Below are positions 53,861-64,000 of a stretch of DNA of 64,000 nucleotides, piece after piece. Positions within the stretch are counted from its first letter, which is position 1. The number at the start of each line of letters is the position of its first letter. A program made the translations under genes and the position numbers. Location: assembly GCF_033100115.1 (NCBI RefSeq), contig NZ_CP136910.1, positions 2,540,001 through 2,604,000 of the forward strand, in the 5' to 3' direction. Origin of the DNA: Anaerocolumna sp. AGMB13020 (lineage in GTDB: Bacteria; Bacillota; Clostridia; Lachnospirales; Lachnospiraceae). Below the pieces are notes generated by a model. That model had not been told where the DNA came from. It did no database searches and saw only the letters and a list, made by a program, of their open reading frames with translations.

Positions 53861-54980
53861 TTATTCGTTCGTCTGACCTATACTGTTCCATTTTAAATAC
53901 GCATTTATGAAAGGATCCAGATTGCCATCCAAAACTGTGGCGGCATTTCCGATTTCCATATTGGTACGATGATCTTTTACCAGGGTGTAAGGTTGCATAA
54001 CATAGGATCTTATCTGGCTTCCCCATCCGATTTCTTTCATCTCACCACGAATTCCGGATTCCTTCTCTAAGTTTTCCTGCTGCTTCAGAATATAAAGCTT
54101 TGCCTTTAACATCTGCATAGCTTTGTCTTTATTCTGGAATTGTGATCTTTCATTCTGACACTGTACTACGATACCCGTCGGTAAATGTGTAATACGTATA
54201 GCGGAAGAGGTTTTATTAACATGCTGTCCTCCCGCACCACTGGAGCGGTAGGTATCAATTCTTAAATCCCCTTCATCGATTTCAATTCCAGTATCTTCCT
54301 CGATATCCGGCATGACATCACAGGAAACAAAGGAAGTCTGTCGCTTTCCTGCAGCATTAAAGGGTGATATTCGCACAAGCCTGTGCACTCCTCTTTCCGA
54401 TTTCAGATGACCATAGGCATTAAGTCCGTTTATCTGAAGTGTAACAGATTTAATCCCTGCTTCTTCACCGTCCAGATAGTCTAGAACCTGGGTAGTGTAA
54501 CCCTTCTTATCTGCCCATTTCTGGTACATTCGAAATAGCATACTGGCCCAATCACAACTCTCTGTTCCTCCCGCACCTGCGTGGAGAGTCAGAATTGCAT
54601 TGTACTTATCATATTCTCCAGAAAGCAGAGTATTAAGCCTCATCTCGTCCAAATCATCTGTAAATTTGGTAAGTGCCTCTTGTATTTCACCTACTAAAGA
54701 AGCGTCATCTTCTTCATAAGCCATCTCTAACAGGGTCTCGATATCTTCAAATTCTCTTTTCAGACTATTGTACTCTTCTACAACATCCTTAAGATTCTTA
54801 AGTTCTTTTACATATCCCTGGGCTTTATCAGCAGAGTCCCAAAAACCAGACTCCTCCATGATATGCTCAATCATATCTATTCTCTCCAGCTTGTTAGCCA
54901 GGTCAAAGTGAATCCCCCACTTCAATCAATGGCTGTCTGTAAGTGTTCAGCGTATATTTGATCTGATCTAATTCAACCAT
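53861..54980 (-). CDS. prfB: Peptide chain release factor 2 with programmed +1 frameshift
   Basis: RF2 ends translation at UGA and UAA. The gene starts at the ATG at 54980, reads 25 codons, and meets an in-frame TGA at 54905-54903 in the context GGGGG-ATTCA-CTT-TGA-C. A +1 shift at CTT continues into the main frame (GAC at 54904), giving about 372 residues. The main part has the SPF stop-recognition motif (ISPFNAAGKRQTSF) and GGQ (SGAGGQHVNKTSSA). The frame read alone from 54925 starts with a TTG inside the frameshift site and is not a true start. Confidence 0.95.
54898..54920 (-). promoter_or_regulatory. Programmed frameshift site of prfB
   Basis: An internal Shine-Dalgarno-like GGGGG lies just upstream of CTT TGA C. 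Slow recognition of the UGA by scarce RF2 allows the ribosome to slip by one base, so RF2 controls its own synthesis. Confidence 0.93.
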
Positions 54981-55248
54981 TGTATCACCTCTTTCTTATT
55001 TAGATTCTTTTATTATCCAAGTGTATCATCAACCTATATCGTCATAAGCTCCATTTAAGCCATCCTGTCAAAGTACGTTTAGCATATTATATGCTATTCA
55101 ATACTTTGGCAGGTCTGTAAACTTATTTGATTAATTCAATTATGCAAAGCAAACTCAGTATGCTTCTGTTTGGTTCCTCATAAACAGCAGTACTCATCTG
55201 GCTCAGGCAAAGCATCGTCCGCTTTCCGTTAATTTACGCAAAGTAATA

Positions 55249-57828
55249 CTAACTTCTTCCGCAGCAGAACTTATATTTCTTACCACTACCACAAGGGCAG
55301 GGATCGTTTGGCTGAACTTTCTTTGTGGCACGTCTTACAGGCCCCTGTGCAACAGATTCATCTTTGTTGGTACCGGTAACCTTAGCAACCTGCTCTCTTT
55401 CAACATTCTGCTCAATTCTGACATGCATAAGTGCCTTCACGGTATCTTCTCTGATTGCATTGGTCATTTCATCAAACATCTCAAAGCCCATGAATTTAAA
55501 CTCTACCAGAGGGTCTCTCTGTCCATAAGCCTGAAGGCCAATACCCTGACGCAGCTGATCCATATCATCGATATGATCCATCCATTTACGATCGATTACT
55601 CTTAATAAAATAACACGCTCAACTTCACGAAGCTGTTCTTTTTCAGGGAACTCAGCCTCTTTATCCTCGTATAATTTTACTGCGTCCTCCTTCAGTTTCT
55701 GAATTAAGGATGCTTTCTTCAAGCGATCAAGCTCCTGGGCATCAAATACGATAGGCTCCAAAGGAATTATAGGAAGAAGCATGTTATTAAGTTCTTCTAA
55801 ATCCCAGTTTTCCGGCAACTGATCATCACTGATGCAGGTATTTACACAGTCTTCGACTGTATCAGTTATCATCTTAAAGATCGTGTCTCTCATGCTCTCG
55901 CCGTCAAGTACCTTTCTTCTTTCTTTATAGATGATTTCTCTCTGCTCGTTATTAACCTGATCATATTCCAACAGATTCTTACGAATACCGTAGTTGTTAT
56001 TTTCTATCTTAGTCTGTGCTCTTTCAATGGCAGAGCTTAACATTTTATGCTCAATCTGTTCTCCATCCGGAAGTCCCAGGGAGTTAAACATTGTCATGAG
56101 ACGTTCGGAACCGAAGAGTCTCATCAAATCATCTTCCAGGGAAATATAGAAGCGGGACTCACCAGGATCACCCTGACGTCCTGCACGTCCTCTTAACTGG
56201 TTATCAATACGCCTGGATTCATGACGTTCCGTACCAATTATCTTAAGTCCGCCTACTTCTACGACACCTTCTCCAAGCTTGATATCGGTACCACGGCCGG
56301 CCATATTGGTTGCAATGGTTACAACACCTGCCTGTCCAGCATCGGCAACGATTTCTGCTTCCAACTCATGGAACTTCGCATTGAGGACTTTGTGAGGTAT
56401 ATTCTTTTTCTTAAGCATATCGCTTAATTCTTCAGATGCTTCGATGGTTATCGTACCAACAAGTACAGGCTGACCTTTCTTGTGAGCTTCTACAATTTCA
56501 TCGACTACAGCATTCAGTTTCTCTCTTTTCGTCTTATAAACTGCATCCTGTCTGTCAACACGGGCAACAGCTACATTGGTAGGAACCTCAATAACGTCCA
56601 TTCCATAAATATTACGGAACTCCTTCTCTTCTGTAAGAGCAGTACCGGTCATACCACATTTCTTATTGTATTTATTGAAAAAGTTCTGGAAAGTAATAGT
56701 GGCAAGTGTTTTGCTCTCTCTCTTTACCTTAACTTTTTCCTTGGCCTCAATAGCCTGATGAAGTCCATCAGAATATCTTCTTCCGGGCATAATACGCCCT
56801 GTGAATTCGTCTACAATAAGTACTTCATCATCTTTTACCACATAATCTTTGTCCCTTGCCATAAGGTTATGGGCTCTAAGAGCAAGGATAATGTTGTGCT
56901 GAATCTCAAGATTTTCAGGATCTGCAAGGTTCTCAATCTTAAAGAAGTTCTCAACCTTTTCAACACCTTCTGCCGTGAGATTCACTAACTTGTCTTTTTC
57001 ATTAACAATAAAGTCGCCTTCTTCTTCCACATCCTCATTCATAAGGGCAGCCATCTTTGTAAGTTCACCGCTGACTTTACCTTTTGTAAGCTGTCTGGCA
57101 AGAATATCACAGGCTTCATATAATTTTGTAGATTTGCCGCTCTGTCCGGAAATGATAAGAGGAGTTCTGGCTTCATCGATTAAAACGGAGTCAACTTCAT
57201 CGATTACTGCAAAGTTAAGTCCTCTTTGTACCAGCTGTTCCTTATAGATAACCATGTTATCTCTCAGGTAATCAAAACCTAATTCGTTGTTGGTCGCATA
57301 TGTGATATCACAGGCATATGCTTCTCTTCTCTGGTCATTGTCCATGCTGTTTAAGATAACGCCAACTTTTAAGCCCAGATACTCATGTATCTGGCCCATC
57401 CACTCGGAGTCACGCTTTGCAAGGTAATCATTTACGGTTACGATATGAACACCTTTACCTTCAAGAGCATTTAAGTAAACAGGAAGCGTAGAGGTAAGTG
57501 TCTTTCCTTCACCGGTCTTCTGCTCTGAAATTCTTCCCTGATGCAGAATAACACCACCATAGAGCTGTACACGGAAATGTCTTAACCCAAGGGTTCTTAC
57601 AGCCGCTTCCCTCACTACTGCATAGGCTTCAGGAAGGATATCATCCAGTGTTTCACCGTTCTTCAGTCTGTTTTTAAACTCTGCGGTCTTGTTTTTTAGT
57701 TCCGCATCGGACAATACCTTTATAGAGGGTTCCAATGCTTCAATCTTGTCAACTATGGGCGTAATAAGCTTTATTTCCCTTTGACTGTGTGTACCAAATA
57801 TTTTCGTTACGAGACTCATACTATTCAC
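55249..57828 (-). CDS. secA: Preprotein translocase ATPase SecA
   Basis: The 859-residue motor pushes unfolded preproteins through SecYEG. Visible are Walker A QKTGEGKT, the DEAD-type [42 protein letters not shown] and [15 protein letters not shown]-terminal SEC-C zinc motif [16 protein letters not shown] contacts SecB or ribosomes. Length and order are normal. It lies between hpf and prfB, an arrangement common in Firmicutes. Confidence 0.97.
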   Translation of the reverse strand: MNSMSLVTKIFGTHSQREIKLITPIVDKIEALEPSIKVLSDAELKNKTAEFKNRLKNGETLDDILPEAYAVVREAAVRTLGLRHFRVQLYGGVILHQGRISEQKTGEGKTLTSTLPVYLNALEGKGVHIVTVNDYLAKRDSEWMGQIHEYLGLKVGVILNSMDNDQRREAYACDITYATNNELGFDYLRDNMVIYKEQLVQRGLNFAVIDEVDSVLIDEARTPLIISGQSGKSTKLYEACDILARQLTKGKVSGELTKMAALMNEDVEEEGDFIVNEKDKLVNLTAEGVEKVENFFKIENLADPENLEIQHNIILALRAHNLMARDKDYVVKDDEVLIVDEFTGRIMPGRRYSDGLHQAIEAKEKVKVKRESKTLATITFQNFFNKYNKKCGMTGTALTEEKEFRNIYGMDVIEVPTNVAVARVDRQDAVYKTKREKLNAVVDEIVEAHKKGQPVLVGTITIEASEELSDMLKKKNIPHKVLNAKFHELEAEIVADAGQAGVVTIATNMAGRGTDIKLGEGVVEVGGLKIIGTERHESRRIDNQLRGRAGRQGDPGESRFYISLEDDLMRLFGSERLMTMFNSLGLPDGEQIEHKMLSSAIERAQTKIENNNYGIRKNLLEYDQVNNEQREIIYKERRKVLDGESMRDTIFKMITDTVEDCVNTCISDDQLPENWDLEELNNMLLPIIPLEPIVFDAQELDRLKKASLIQKLKEDAVKLYEDKEAEFPEKEQLREVERVILLRVIDRKWMDHIDDMDQLRQGIGLQAYGQRDPLVEFKFMGFEMFDEMTNAIREDTVKALMHVRIEQNVEREQVAKVTGTNKDESVAQGPVRRATKKVQPNDPCPCGSGKKYKFCCGRS

Positions 57829-57949
57829 TCCTGTATTTATTTCAATGGATACTAAGTCAATTCCGGTAAAAATAATTTTTTCATAAAATACATTGTATCA
57901 TTTCCCCAGTTAGTAATCAACCTTTTTGTAAGAAAAGACGATAACAGGC

Positions 57950-57977
57950 AAAAAAAGGGGCTGTAAAAACAGCCCCC
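57950..57977 (-). terminator. Intrinsic terminator after hpf
   Basis: On the minus strand GGGGCTG/CAGCCCC with an A/T loop is followed by seven T residues. It separates hpf from secA. Confidence 0.85.
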
Positions 57978-58069
57978 CTGTAATCATTTTTAATTTGCTT
58001 CATTCAGAATCCAACACCATGAGAATAATTATTAACCAGCCTAATGGTTCGTTATTTCTATTCCACGTA

Positions 58070-58597
58070 TTAGAATTCAGGTTCAATTAAACCATAAGTA
58101 TTACCTTTACGTTTATACACAACATTTACTTCATCTGTTTCAGCATTCCTGTATACAAAGAAATTATGTCCTAAGAGTTCCATCTGTACACAAGCTTCTT
58201 CGGGATCCATGGGTTTAATGGCGAACCTCTTTGTACGGAATATCTTAATATTGTTCTCTTCTTCATAGGAATCATCAATAAATTCCTGATTAAGATTAAT
58301 GGTTGCCTGCTTTTGTTCGATTAATTTATTCTTATATTTTCTTAACTGACGTTCAATAATCTCTTCGACCAGGTCAATGGATACATACATATCAGTGCTT
58401 GTCTGCTCTGCTCTTACCATACTACCCTTCATTGGGATAGTGACCTCAATTTTCTGCCTTTCTTTTTCCACACTCATCGTTACATGGATTTCAGTATCAG
58501 GAGTGAAATATCTTTCTAGTTTACCGATTTTCTCATATACAGCTGTCTTAAGACCCTCTGTCACTTCGATGTTTTTGCCACTTATAATGTAACGCAT
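58070..58597 (-). CDS. hpf: Ribosome hibernation promoting factor, long form
   Basis: About 175 residues. The N-terminal S30AE domain (MRYIISGKNIEVTEGLKTAVYEKIGKLERYF) binds the decoding region. The C-terminal dimerisation domain (KRFAIKPMDPEEACVQMELLGHNFFVYRNAETDEVNVVYKRKGNTYGLIEP) joins two ribosomes into 100S dimers. The ATG at 58597 has an AAGGAG site nine bases upstream and starts at the conserved MRYIISG; the TTG three codons before it is less likely. Confidence 0.95.
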   Translation of the reverse strand: MRYIISGKNIEVTEGLKTAVYEKIGKLERYFTPDTEIHVTMSVEKERQKIEVTIPMKGSMVRAEQTSTDMYVSIDLVEEIIERQLRKYKNKLIEQKQATINLNQEFIDDSYEEENNIKIFRTKRFAIKPMDPEEACVQMELLGHNFFVYRNAETDEVNVVYKRKGNTYGLIEPEF

Positions 58598-58913
58598 TCG
58601 AATCAACTCCTTTTAACTTATTTAATGCTTAAGCTTAATATTACTTAGGCTTAACATTATTATAACACACCCCAGAATTTGTGACAAGTTATTTCCCTTT
58701 AAGAATTCTTCCTACTTGGTAACTTGTAGCTACTATATCTTAAATTGTTCGCGAATTCTCATTCATTGTACGTCATATGTGATAATTTTTTGACAGTTAC
58801 AAATTATACCATTTTACAAAAGGTAATTTACATAATTTTTATATTATCATAACTTACAAAACAAATTTTCTACCTTGACATCCCCTCCAGATTCCACAAT
58901 AGTGGTTAAAAAT

Positions 58914-58996
58914 TGTGGATAATGTGGATAACTCCGTGTATAACTTTTTTTATGAGTAAAAATAGGCCTTTTTTATTGTGGATAACTTTTGGATAA
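58914..58996 (+). promoter_or_regulatory. DnaA-box cluster in the hpf-NlpC gap
   Basis: Three perfect TGTGGATAA boxes (58914-58922, 58923-58931, 58977-58985) and two near matches (CGTGTATAA at 58935, TTTGGATAA at 58988) all lie in the same direction within 83 bp of very AT-rich DNA. This matches the consensus DnaA box. No dnaA, dnaN or other origin gene is nearby. The rest of the 58598-59587 gap is AT-rich and shows no gene that I can support. Confidence 0.7.
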
Positions 58997-59535
58997 ACTC
59001 GGCCAACTTTTTTGCTTCCATTAATTAACTTAGTCTCCAAACTAGATTTTGTGCATTTTGTATATTTTAGCTTTTGTCAATAAAATTCACTCCAGATTTC
59101 TTTATTCCGCAAATAAGCTGATTTTGAACAATTATCAAAAAATTCTATTAAATGATTATTTTGAGGCTCTTTTTTAGAAAATTAAATGAATAACAAAGGT
59201 TTTGCCAGTCATAGCCTTGCCTCCCTGAAAGAAATAAGAACAGCAATGTTATTTTTCATTTCAATCCAGATGCACATGGAACTGTTGGTATCTGGCATGG
59301 GTATATTGGGAGGCAAAAAAGATCTGTATCTTCCTGCCCTTTGGTATTACATAACGCACCATTTCACTATACCCAGGTAGTAAATGGGTTCGGAAACAGC
59401 GTATAATTCCAATTTTTGTTCTGATTTTACAGACTCGAACGTTGTTTTACCGTCATTCATATGGCAATCTGTCTTAAGTGTTCCTAAAATTCATCCCACA
59501 GAGCTTTTTCTATAATAAGGCAATCTCCGAGTACA

Positions 59536-59575
59536 TAAAAAGTACCGCAGATAGTGTAACCTATCTGCGGTACTT
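59536..59575 (-). terminator. Intrinsic terminator after the NlpC/P60 gene
   Basis: A perfect 15-bp stem AAGTACCGCAGATAG/CTATCTGCGGTACTT with a six-base loop starts 13 bp after the stop. On the minus strand it runs into a short T-tract. Confidence 0.88.
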
Positions 59576-59587
59576 ATATACTGTTTA

Positions 59588-60874
59588 CTATTTTACGATT
59601 CGTTTTACCTTATAAGGAGAACGGTAATTGTAGCTGGATACTTTGATTCCTGTCCTAGCTGTGCTGGCATTAACAACCTTACCATTTCCAATGTACATGG
59701 CAACGTGATTAATTGAGCCACTGGAATTTGTATAAAAAATTAAATCTCCAGGCTGCACATTGTTGATGCTTACTTCATAACCTGCACTTGAGGCCTGATC
59801 TCTGGAGGTTCTTGGAATACTATAACCAAAATGGGCATACACAGATTGTACAAATCCGGAACAGTCTGCACCATTTGTTAAGCTTGTCCCACCCCAAACA
59901 TAGGGATTTCCAACAAAGTTTAATGCATAATTTGCTATTGTACTTCCGCTTCCTGAACCGGATGCAGAATTATTTGAGGAGCTTGAGCTTGATGAGCTTG
60001 AAGAACCGGAATTGGAGGAGCTTGAATTCTTGGAACCATTGCTCTTGTTGGAATTGGCGGCTGCATTAGCTGCCGCTTGTCTCTGTCTCTCAGCTTCTTT
60101 ATCTCTTGCTAATTGTTCAAGTCTTTCCGCTTCTGCCTTCTTCGCTGCCTCTTCTGCAGCAAGCTTGGCCATCTCTTCTTCTATTGAAATAGCATATTTG
60201 AATTTTACATCCAATTTAATAAAATCTTTTGATACGTAACCTGTCTCGCCTTCATCGATTTCAACTTTTACCCACTTGTCGTATTCTTTGGTTACATAAT
60301 AAGATTCTCCGAGCGGTATCATAGTTGTTATGGCACTATCTTTCGTTGGCTTCTCTCTTACAAATAATGTTTCCGTATCAACAGTAGCATACTTATCTGC
60401 AAATTCATCTACCTGCTTCTCCGCTTCTTCACCGATTGCAAGAAATTCTGATTTGATATAACCTTTGACCTTACCGGATTTTATCTTTACCCATTCGCCT
60501 TTTGTTTCCAGGATATCTGTAGCACATCCTCTGTAGAGCTTACCGACAATTTCACTGTCCGTATTGGGTTCCTTTCGAATATTAACATAGTCATTGGCTA
60601 TGGAAATTCCTAAGTTTTCGTAAGGTGATTTCACTTTTTCCACTTCACTGCTGCTTGGCTCGTCCTTTTGTTTTACCAATGTTTCAAGTAATTGTTCTGC
60701 TTCGCCTTTCTCCTCAGTGGCTGTAGCTACATAATAATTATCCAGAGCAGGCATAATACCTGCCAAACCAACATCTGATGCACTCTCCGCTGCCTGAACC
60801 TTCACTCCCATTCCTAACGAAAAGAGCAGCGCAGCTGTACACAAGGATGCTTTAACAGCAGTACTTCTAAGCAT
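59588..60874 (-). CDS. Secreted SH3-NlpC/P60 peptidoglycan hydrolase
   Basis: A 428-residue C40-family endopeptidase. It has a signal peptide (residues 1-28), then two bacterial SH3-type wall-binding domains (YVNIRKEPNTDSEIVGKLYRG and LFVREKPTKDSAITTMIPLGE). An Ala/Glu-rich helical segment and a long Ser/Gly/Asn linker follow. The C-terminal NlpC/P60 domain has the catalytic Cys in NGADCSGFVQ and His in INHVAMYIGNG. It should cleave stem peptides of the wall. It is a single gene with its own terminator. Confidence 0.94.
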   Translation of the reverse strand: MLRSTAVKASLCTAALLFSLGMGVKVQAAESASDVGLAGIMPALDNYYVATATEEKGEAEQLLETLVKQKDEPSSSEVEKVKSPYENLGISIANDYVNIRKEPNTDSEIVGKLYRGCATDILETKGEWVKIKSGKVKGYIKSEFLAIGEEAEKQVDEFADKYATVDTETLFVREKPTKDSAITTMIPLGESYYVTKEYDKWVKVEIDEGETGYVSKDFIKLDVKFKYAISIEEEMAKLAAEEAAKKAEAERLEQLARDKEAERQRQAAANAAANSNKSNGSKNSSSSNSGSSSSSSSSSSNNSASGSGSGSTIANYALNFVGNPYVWGGTSLTNGADCSGFVQSVYAHFGYSIPRTSRDQASSAGYEVSINNVQPGDLIFYTNSSGSINHVAMYIGNGKVVNASTARTGIKVSSYNYRSPYKVKRIVK

Positions 60875-61112
60875 TTGATATGTAACCTCCTTACGGTTTT
60901 CTCGAATGTGACAAATAATTAAATAGAAATTAAATATATGTTATCGCGTATTATAATCATCATGAAATGTTACAAATTTATTAAATATCCTGTGATAATT
61001 ATATCAAAGCATACTACTGCTGTCAACGCATAATTTAACATATTTTAAGCTTTATTTGTTCATATTCGTAAAACCGTCTCAAATGTTACAAATTGTCTAT
61101 ATATATTTATTT

Positions 61113-62036
61113 TTACAGACTATTAAGGTATTTTTCAACCCCGGTAACTGCATTTGCGCCATCGGAAGCTGCAGTTATTATCTGTCTTAACTCTTTTGTT
61201 CGAATATCTCCCGCTGCAAATACACCCGGAACATTTGTTATTCCAGATTCATCCGCTTTGATATATCCGCCGGGTGCCAGTTCAAGCACATCTTTATAAA
61301 CCTCTGAGCTGGGATTATAACCTACTGCAATGAATATACCATCCACCGCCAATTCCTTCTTATCTCCGCTTTTTAGGTTCTTAACCTGTATTTTCTCAAC
61401 GACTTCGCCGCCGTTAATTTCTTCTACTACACTATCCCAGATTACTTCCACATTCTCCATGGATAACAGTTTACTGATATAGGTCTTGGCTGCCCTGAAT
61501 TCATCCCTTCTGTGTATAACATATACTTTCTTACATAACCTTGCCAAGAAGATTGCATCCTCCACTGCTACATCTCCGCCGCCGACTACGGCTGTAACTT
61601 TATTTCGGAAAAAAGCTCCGTCGCAGGTAGCACAATAAGATACTCCCATGCCCGCAAGTCTTTCCTCACCTTCTACCATCAGTTTTCTGGGATTAGCACC
61701 TGTTGCAATTATGGCTGTTTTTGAGCGTATAACAGTTCCATCATCCAAGGTTATGACTTTAATATCCTCTTCTAACTGGAAGTCCTTCACTTCACCGGTT
61801 ACAAAAGGCAGATTCATCTTATCACAATGCTCCCTGAATCTGGTTGCCAGCTCAAAACCGCTGATTCCAGGTATGCCAGGATAATTGTCAACTTCATAAG
61901 TGTTAATTATCTGCCCTCCGCTTATTGGTGCCTTCTCTACTACAACTGTATCCAGTTCTGCTCTTCCAGCATAAAGTGCCGCAGTTAATCCTGCCGGGCC
62001 TGATCCGATAACAGCCAACTCATATATCTTACCCAT
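61113..62036 (-). CDS. trxB: Thioredoxin reductase
   Basis: This roughly 307-residue NADPH-dependent flavoenzyme has an FAD site GSGPAGLTAALYAGRA, the redox-active CATC in SYCATCDGAFF, an NADPH site GGGDVAVEDAIFLA and a C-terminal GVFAAGDIRTKELRQIITAASDGANAV. It keeps thioredoxin reduced in the cytoplasm. The ATG at 62036 is preceded by GGAGG at seven bases; an upstream in-frame ATG at 62054 overlaps that site. No thioredoxin gene is adjacent. Confidence 0.95.
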   Translation of the reverse strand: MGKIYELAVIGSGPAGLTAALYAGRAELDTVVVEKAPISGGQIINTYEVDNYPGIPGISGFELATRFREHCDKMNLPFVTGEVKDFQLEEDIKVITLDDGTVIRSKTAIIATGANPRKLMVEGEERLAGMGVSYCATCDGAFFRNKVTAVVGGGDVAVEDAIFLARLCKKVYVIHRRDEFRAAKTYISKLLSMENVEVIWDSVVEEINGGEVVEKIQVKNLKSGDKKELAVDGIFIAVGYNPSSEVYKDVLELAPGGYIKADESGITNVPGVFAAGDIRTKELRQIITAASDGANAVTGVEKYLNSL

Positions 62037-62174
62037 GATAAATCCTCCATTCATTGAACTTATAATACCCTGATGTAAAAACGGATATACATTTGCTTAT
62101 TAATTGCTTACAATTTAATTGCATCTATATTGTATCACATTTTACAAAAAAGAAAAGCCCTAAATTATCAAAAG

Positions 62175-62228
62175 AGAGAAGCTGCATCATATTACCTGTT
62201 GGTAACAGGAATGTCAGGCAGCTTCTCT
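62175..62228. terminator. Possible bidirectional terminator between trxB and the CPBP gene
   Basis: An 11-bp stem AGAGAAGCTGC/GCAGCTTCTCT encloses a second hairpin CCTGTT/AACAGG. T-rich but interrupted tracts flank both sides. Confidence 0.45.
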
Positions 62229-62332
62229 ATCTTTCTTTAACTGCAGTCCGCTGATTTGTTCCTTATCAGGAACTTTTTAAAGCTACTGCACCTTTTATTC
62301 TTCGCGATTTTAGAATATCTGACTGCAACATA

Positions 62333-63379
62333 TTATATCAGATAATTCTTAATATTGTATATAAATCCTAAAATGACTGTTGTATATCCTTCTCTGGAGG
62401 CTGCTTCATTTGCTCCGCTTCCTGCCAGTTCACTGGCAATCATAATAAGAATACAGACAATGATTCCAATTACCAGGCTGGGTGTGACAAATCGTACTTT
62501 CTCAGATTCATCTCCATTCTCTGCCACAGGTTCCTTTTTTCTAAAAATGCTTTTTATATGCTCCCATCTTCCTGAATTATCAGCAAGCACCCGGAATACA
62601 AAGAAAGCAATAACAGTGGATACCACTGCAAGGGGTAATAACACCGAAATTATATACACAGGTGTAATTTCTGCTGCTGCCTGCATTACCTCTTCCTGAC
62701 TTACACCGTTACCGGTCATTCCATCGGACAGTTCTAAAAGCTTGGGGTACAGGGTAAGGCTGACCACTGAGGTTCCGTTTATAATAAAATGAACTATCAT
62801 TGTTGACAGGATAGAGCCTGTTGCTTCTATAATAAGCGCAAATATCATACCCAGTACAAAAGCATAAGAAAATTGATTAAAATTCTGATGAATCAGTCCA
62901 AATAACAATCCGCTGATAAAAATACCTTTCAAGGGATTGGCTTTACGGTAATTCTGAAACAATACACCTCGGTAAACGCTTTCTTCAAATATACACGGTA
63001 CGACAGCAACCATTAGGAGACTTATCCAAAATCCATTGTTACCTATAAGATTATCAATAACAGCCGTTGTATCGTTTCTGACAAAAAGCATGGATATTGA
63101 ATTTATCAATCCCATAAGAGGCATGATCAGGAAGGTCAGAATAACCAACAACACCACATTTCCGACGCTTATCTTATGGAATCCAATTGCCTGAGAGAGC
63201 CCCTCCTTACTCTTTATAAGGTAAATTACAGAAGGTATGATCAATAGCAGCTGAGATATTATCAGAGCAAAAATAATGTTATTTGTTCTATCATATACCC
63301 AGGGATTAATTATTATTCCGGCAAAAGTAATCAATACTGTTGCCAGGAACACTCTGTTAACCGATTTTACTTGGTTCAT
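62333..63379 (-). CDS. CPBP family (Rce1/Abi-like) intramembrane metalloprotease
   Basis: This 348-residue protein has about eight membrane helices. The catalytic motifs are seen as FEESVYRGVLFQNYR (EExxxR) and LIHQNFNQF (FxxxH-like), followed by FALIIEATGSILSTMIVHFIINGTS with a further metal-binding His/Asn. Family members process peptides or give bacteriocin self-immunity, but most substrates are unknown. It follows the methyltransferase gene by four bases. Confidence 0.9.
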   Translation of the reverse strand: MNQVKSVNRVFLATVLITFAGIIINPWVYDRTNNIIFALIISQLLLIIPSVIYLIKSKEGLSQAIGFHKISVGNVVLLVILTFLIMPLMGLINSISMLFVRNDTTAVIDNLIGNNGFWISLLMVAVVPCIFEESVYRGVLFQNYRKANPLKGIFISGLLFGLIHQNFNQFSYAFVLGMIFALIIEATGSILSTMIVHFIINGTSVVSLTLYPKLLELSDGMTGNGVSQEEVMQAAAEITPVYIISVLLPLAVVSTVIAFFVFRVLADNSGRWEHIKSIFRKKEPVAENGDESEKVRFVTPSLVIGIIVCILIMIASELAGSGANEAASREGYTTVILGFIYNIKNYLI

Positions 63380-63383
63380 AAAC

Positions 63384-63983
63384 TTACTCCTGCTTCTCTT
63401 CCTGCTTTTTTATTATGATATGCAGCCATTCGTCAAGATTTGCTTCTCCAAGGTTCTCTGTACTCTTCCATATTTCAAGAAGCTCAAGTCCCGCGTAACC
63501 GGCCAGGAAATCCTTCATCGCTTTTGTCTTAAAATTCTGAAAGTATCTCCCGTTAAGATATCCTGTAAAGTCACCATGCCCAAAGGACATATATAATATT
63601 CCACCGGGTTTTAACGCCTTGATGACTTTTTCAAAGACCCCTTTTAATTCCTCCGGGGAGATATGTATCAGTGCCGCACTGGCCCATATCCCATCAAATA
63701 CTTCATCAAAATCCAGCTCGTCAAACTGCATGCAGAGTACATCCTGTCCAATATGGATGGAAGCAAGCTCACAGAGCTCTTCTGCTCCGTCAATGGCTGT
63801 TACATCATATCCGCTTTCGATAAACTCCAGGCTGTCCCTTCCGGAACCGCAGCCAAGATCTAATACTGCAGCACCTTCTGGTATGGCTGACATGAATTTG
63901 TTTCTGTTTTCTTCTGTATTGATATCTACTGTGTTCTCAAAATAAAGACTAGCATTCTTATTATAATAATCTATCGAGTCCAA
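63384..63983 (-). CDS. Class I SAM-dependent methyltransferase
   Basis: This 199-residue protein has the SAM-binding motif VLDLGCGSGRDSLEFIESGYDVTAIDGAEELCELA, motif IV IWASAALIHISPEEL and LKPGGILYMSFGHGD. It resembles small Tam/UbiE-like methyltransferases; the acceptor is unknown. It starts with TTG after a GGAAGGA Shine-Dalgarno near the right edge of the window and probably shares an operon with the CPBP gene. Confidence 0.88.
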   Translation of the reverse strand: MDSIDYYNKNASLYFENTVDINTEENRNKFMSAIPEGAAVLDLGCGSGRDSLEFIESGYDVTAIDGAEELCELASIHIGQDVLCMQFDELDFDEVFDGIWASAALIHISPEELKGVFEKVIKALKPGGILYMSFGHGDFTGYLNGRYFQNFKTKAMKDFLAGYAGLELLEIWKSTENLGEANLDEWLHIIIKKQEEKQE

Positions 63984-64000
63984 AAAAGTCCTTCCTTTCA

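Noticed and set aside
58914..58996. Main chromosomal origin
   Set aside because: No dnaA, dnaN, recF or gyr genes are adjacent; the DnaA boxes alone are not enough.
59186..59380. Plus-strand 64-codon ORF in the hpf-NlpC gap
   Set aside because: No Shine-Dalgarno, no recognisable motif, and AT-rich noncoding surroundings.

Overview
The window looks like chromosome of an anaerobic, low-GC, Gram-positive bacterium of the class Clostridia, most probably Lachnospiraceae (an Anaerocolumna/Lachnoclostridium-like organism). This is inferred from AT-rich intergenic DNA, strong GGAGG ribosome binding sites, the gene content and the protein styles; no rRNA or other marker is present to prove it. Almost everything is on the minus strand. 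Only three convincing genes are on the plus strand (a nucleotidyltransferase, a GNAT acetyltransferase and a MerR regulator).

Layout. 1-4.5 kb: a housekeeping operon read leftwards, tsaE-tsaB-rimI-zinc ribbon-rnz-tsaD-ispD, holding three tRNA t6A genes. 4.9-5.8 kb: an FMN riboswitch controlling a RibU-type riboflavin transporter. 5.8-7.6 kb: a VanZ-like protein and an LCP ligase. 7.9-21.5 kb: an exopolysaccharide control and initiation locus (sugar transferase, CpsC/CpsD tyrosine kinase pair, two CpsB-like phosphatases, an Ig-like membrane protein, a second VanZ protein and a Wzz-like protein). It runs without a break into a compact candidate RiPP cassette: PqqD-like recognition protein, SPASM radical SAM enzyme, an unannotated 58-residue precursor-like ORF, HPr-kinase-like kinase, S26-type peptidase, ABC exporter, and a convergent nucleotidyltransferase. 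21.9-31 kb: tex, a GH2 glycosidase, a GNAT protein and an AgrC/AgrA-type two-component system. 31.3-42 kb: the polysaccharide assembly locus (two glycosyltransferases, a WbsX-like enzyme, Wzy, pyruvyl transferase, a MenD-like enzyme, an SDR and Wzx), behind one strong promoter and a leader containing an intrinsic terminator. 42-47.5 kb: a formate/nitrite-type channel and an aspartate-family operon (ACT protein-hom-PGM-like enzyme-lysC). 47.9-64 kb: chemotaxis genes, a MerR-controlled flavin reductase, prfB with its programmed frameshift, secA, hpf, an NlpC/P60 hydrolase, trxB, a CPBP protease and a methyltransferase.

How it fits together. The 21.5-14 kb block would start and control the polysaccharide, and the 42-31 kb block would build, polymerise and flip it; an LCP ligase nearby could attach it to the wall. 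Three copies of one structured leader with compensatory base changes sit directly before the LCP gene, the Ig-like membrane protein gene and the ABC exporter gene. This ties the polysaccharide genes and the peptide cassette into one regulatory group. That leader family and the peptide cassette are the best candidates for something undescribed. The window also has three long inverted-repeat elements, a 38-bp minisatellite between glycosyltransferase genes, a cluster of DnaA boxes far from any dnaA gene, and a hairpin leader shared by tsaB and the PGM-like gene.
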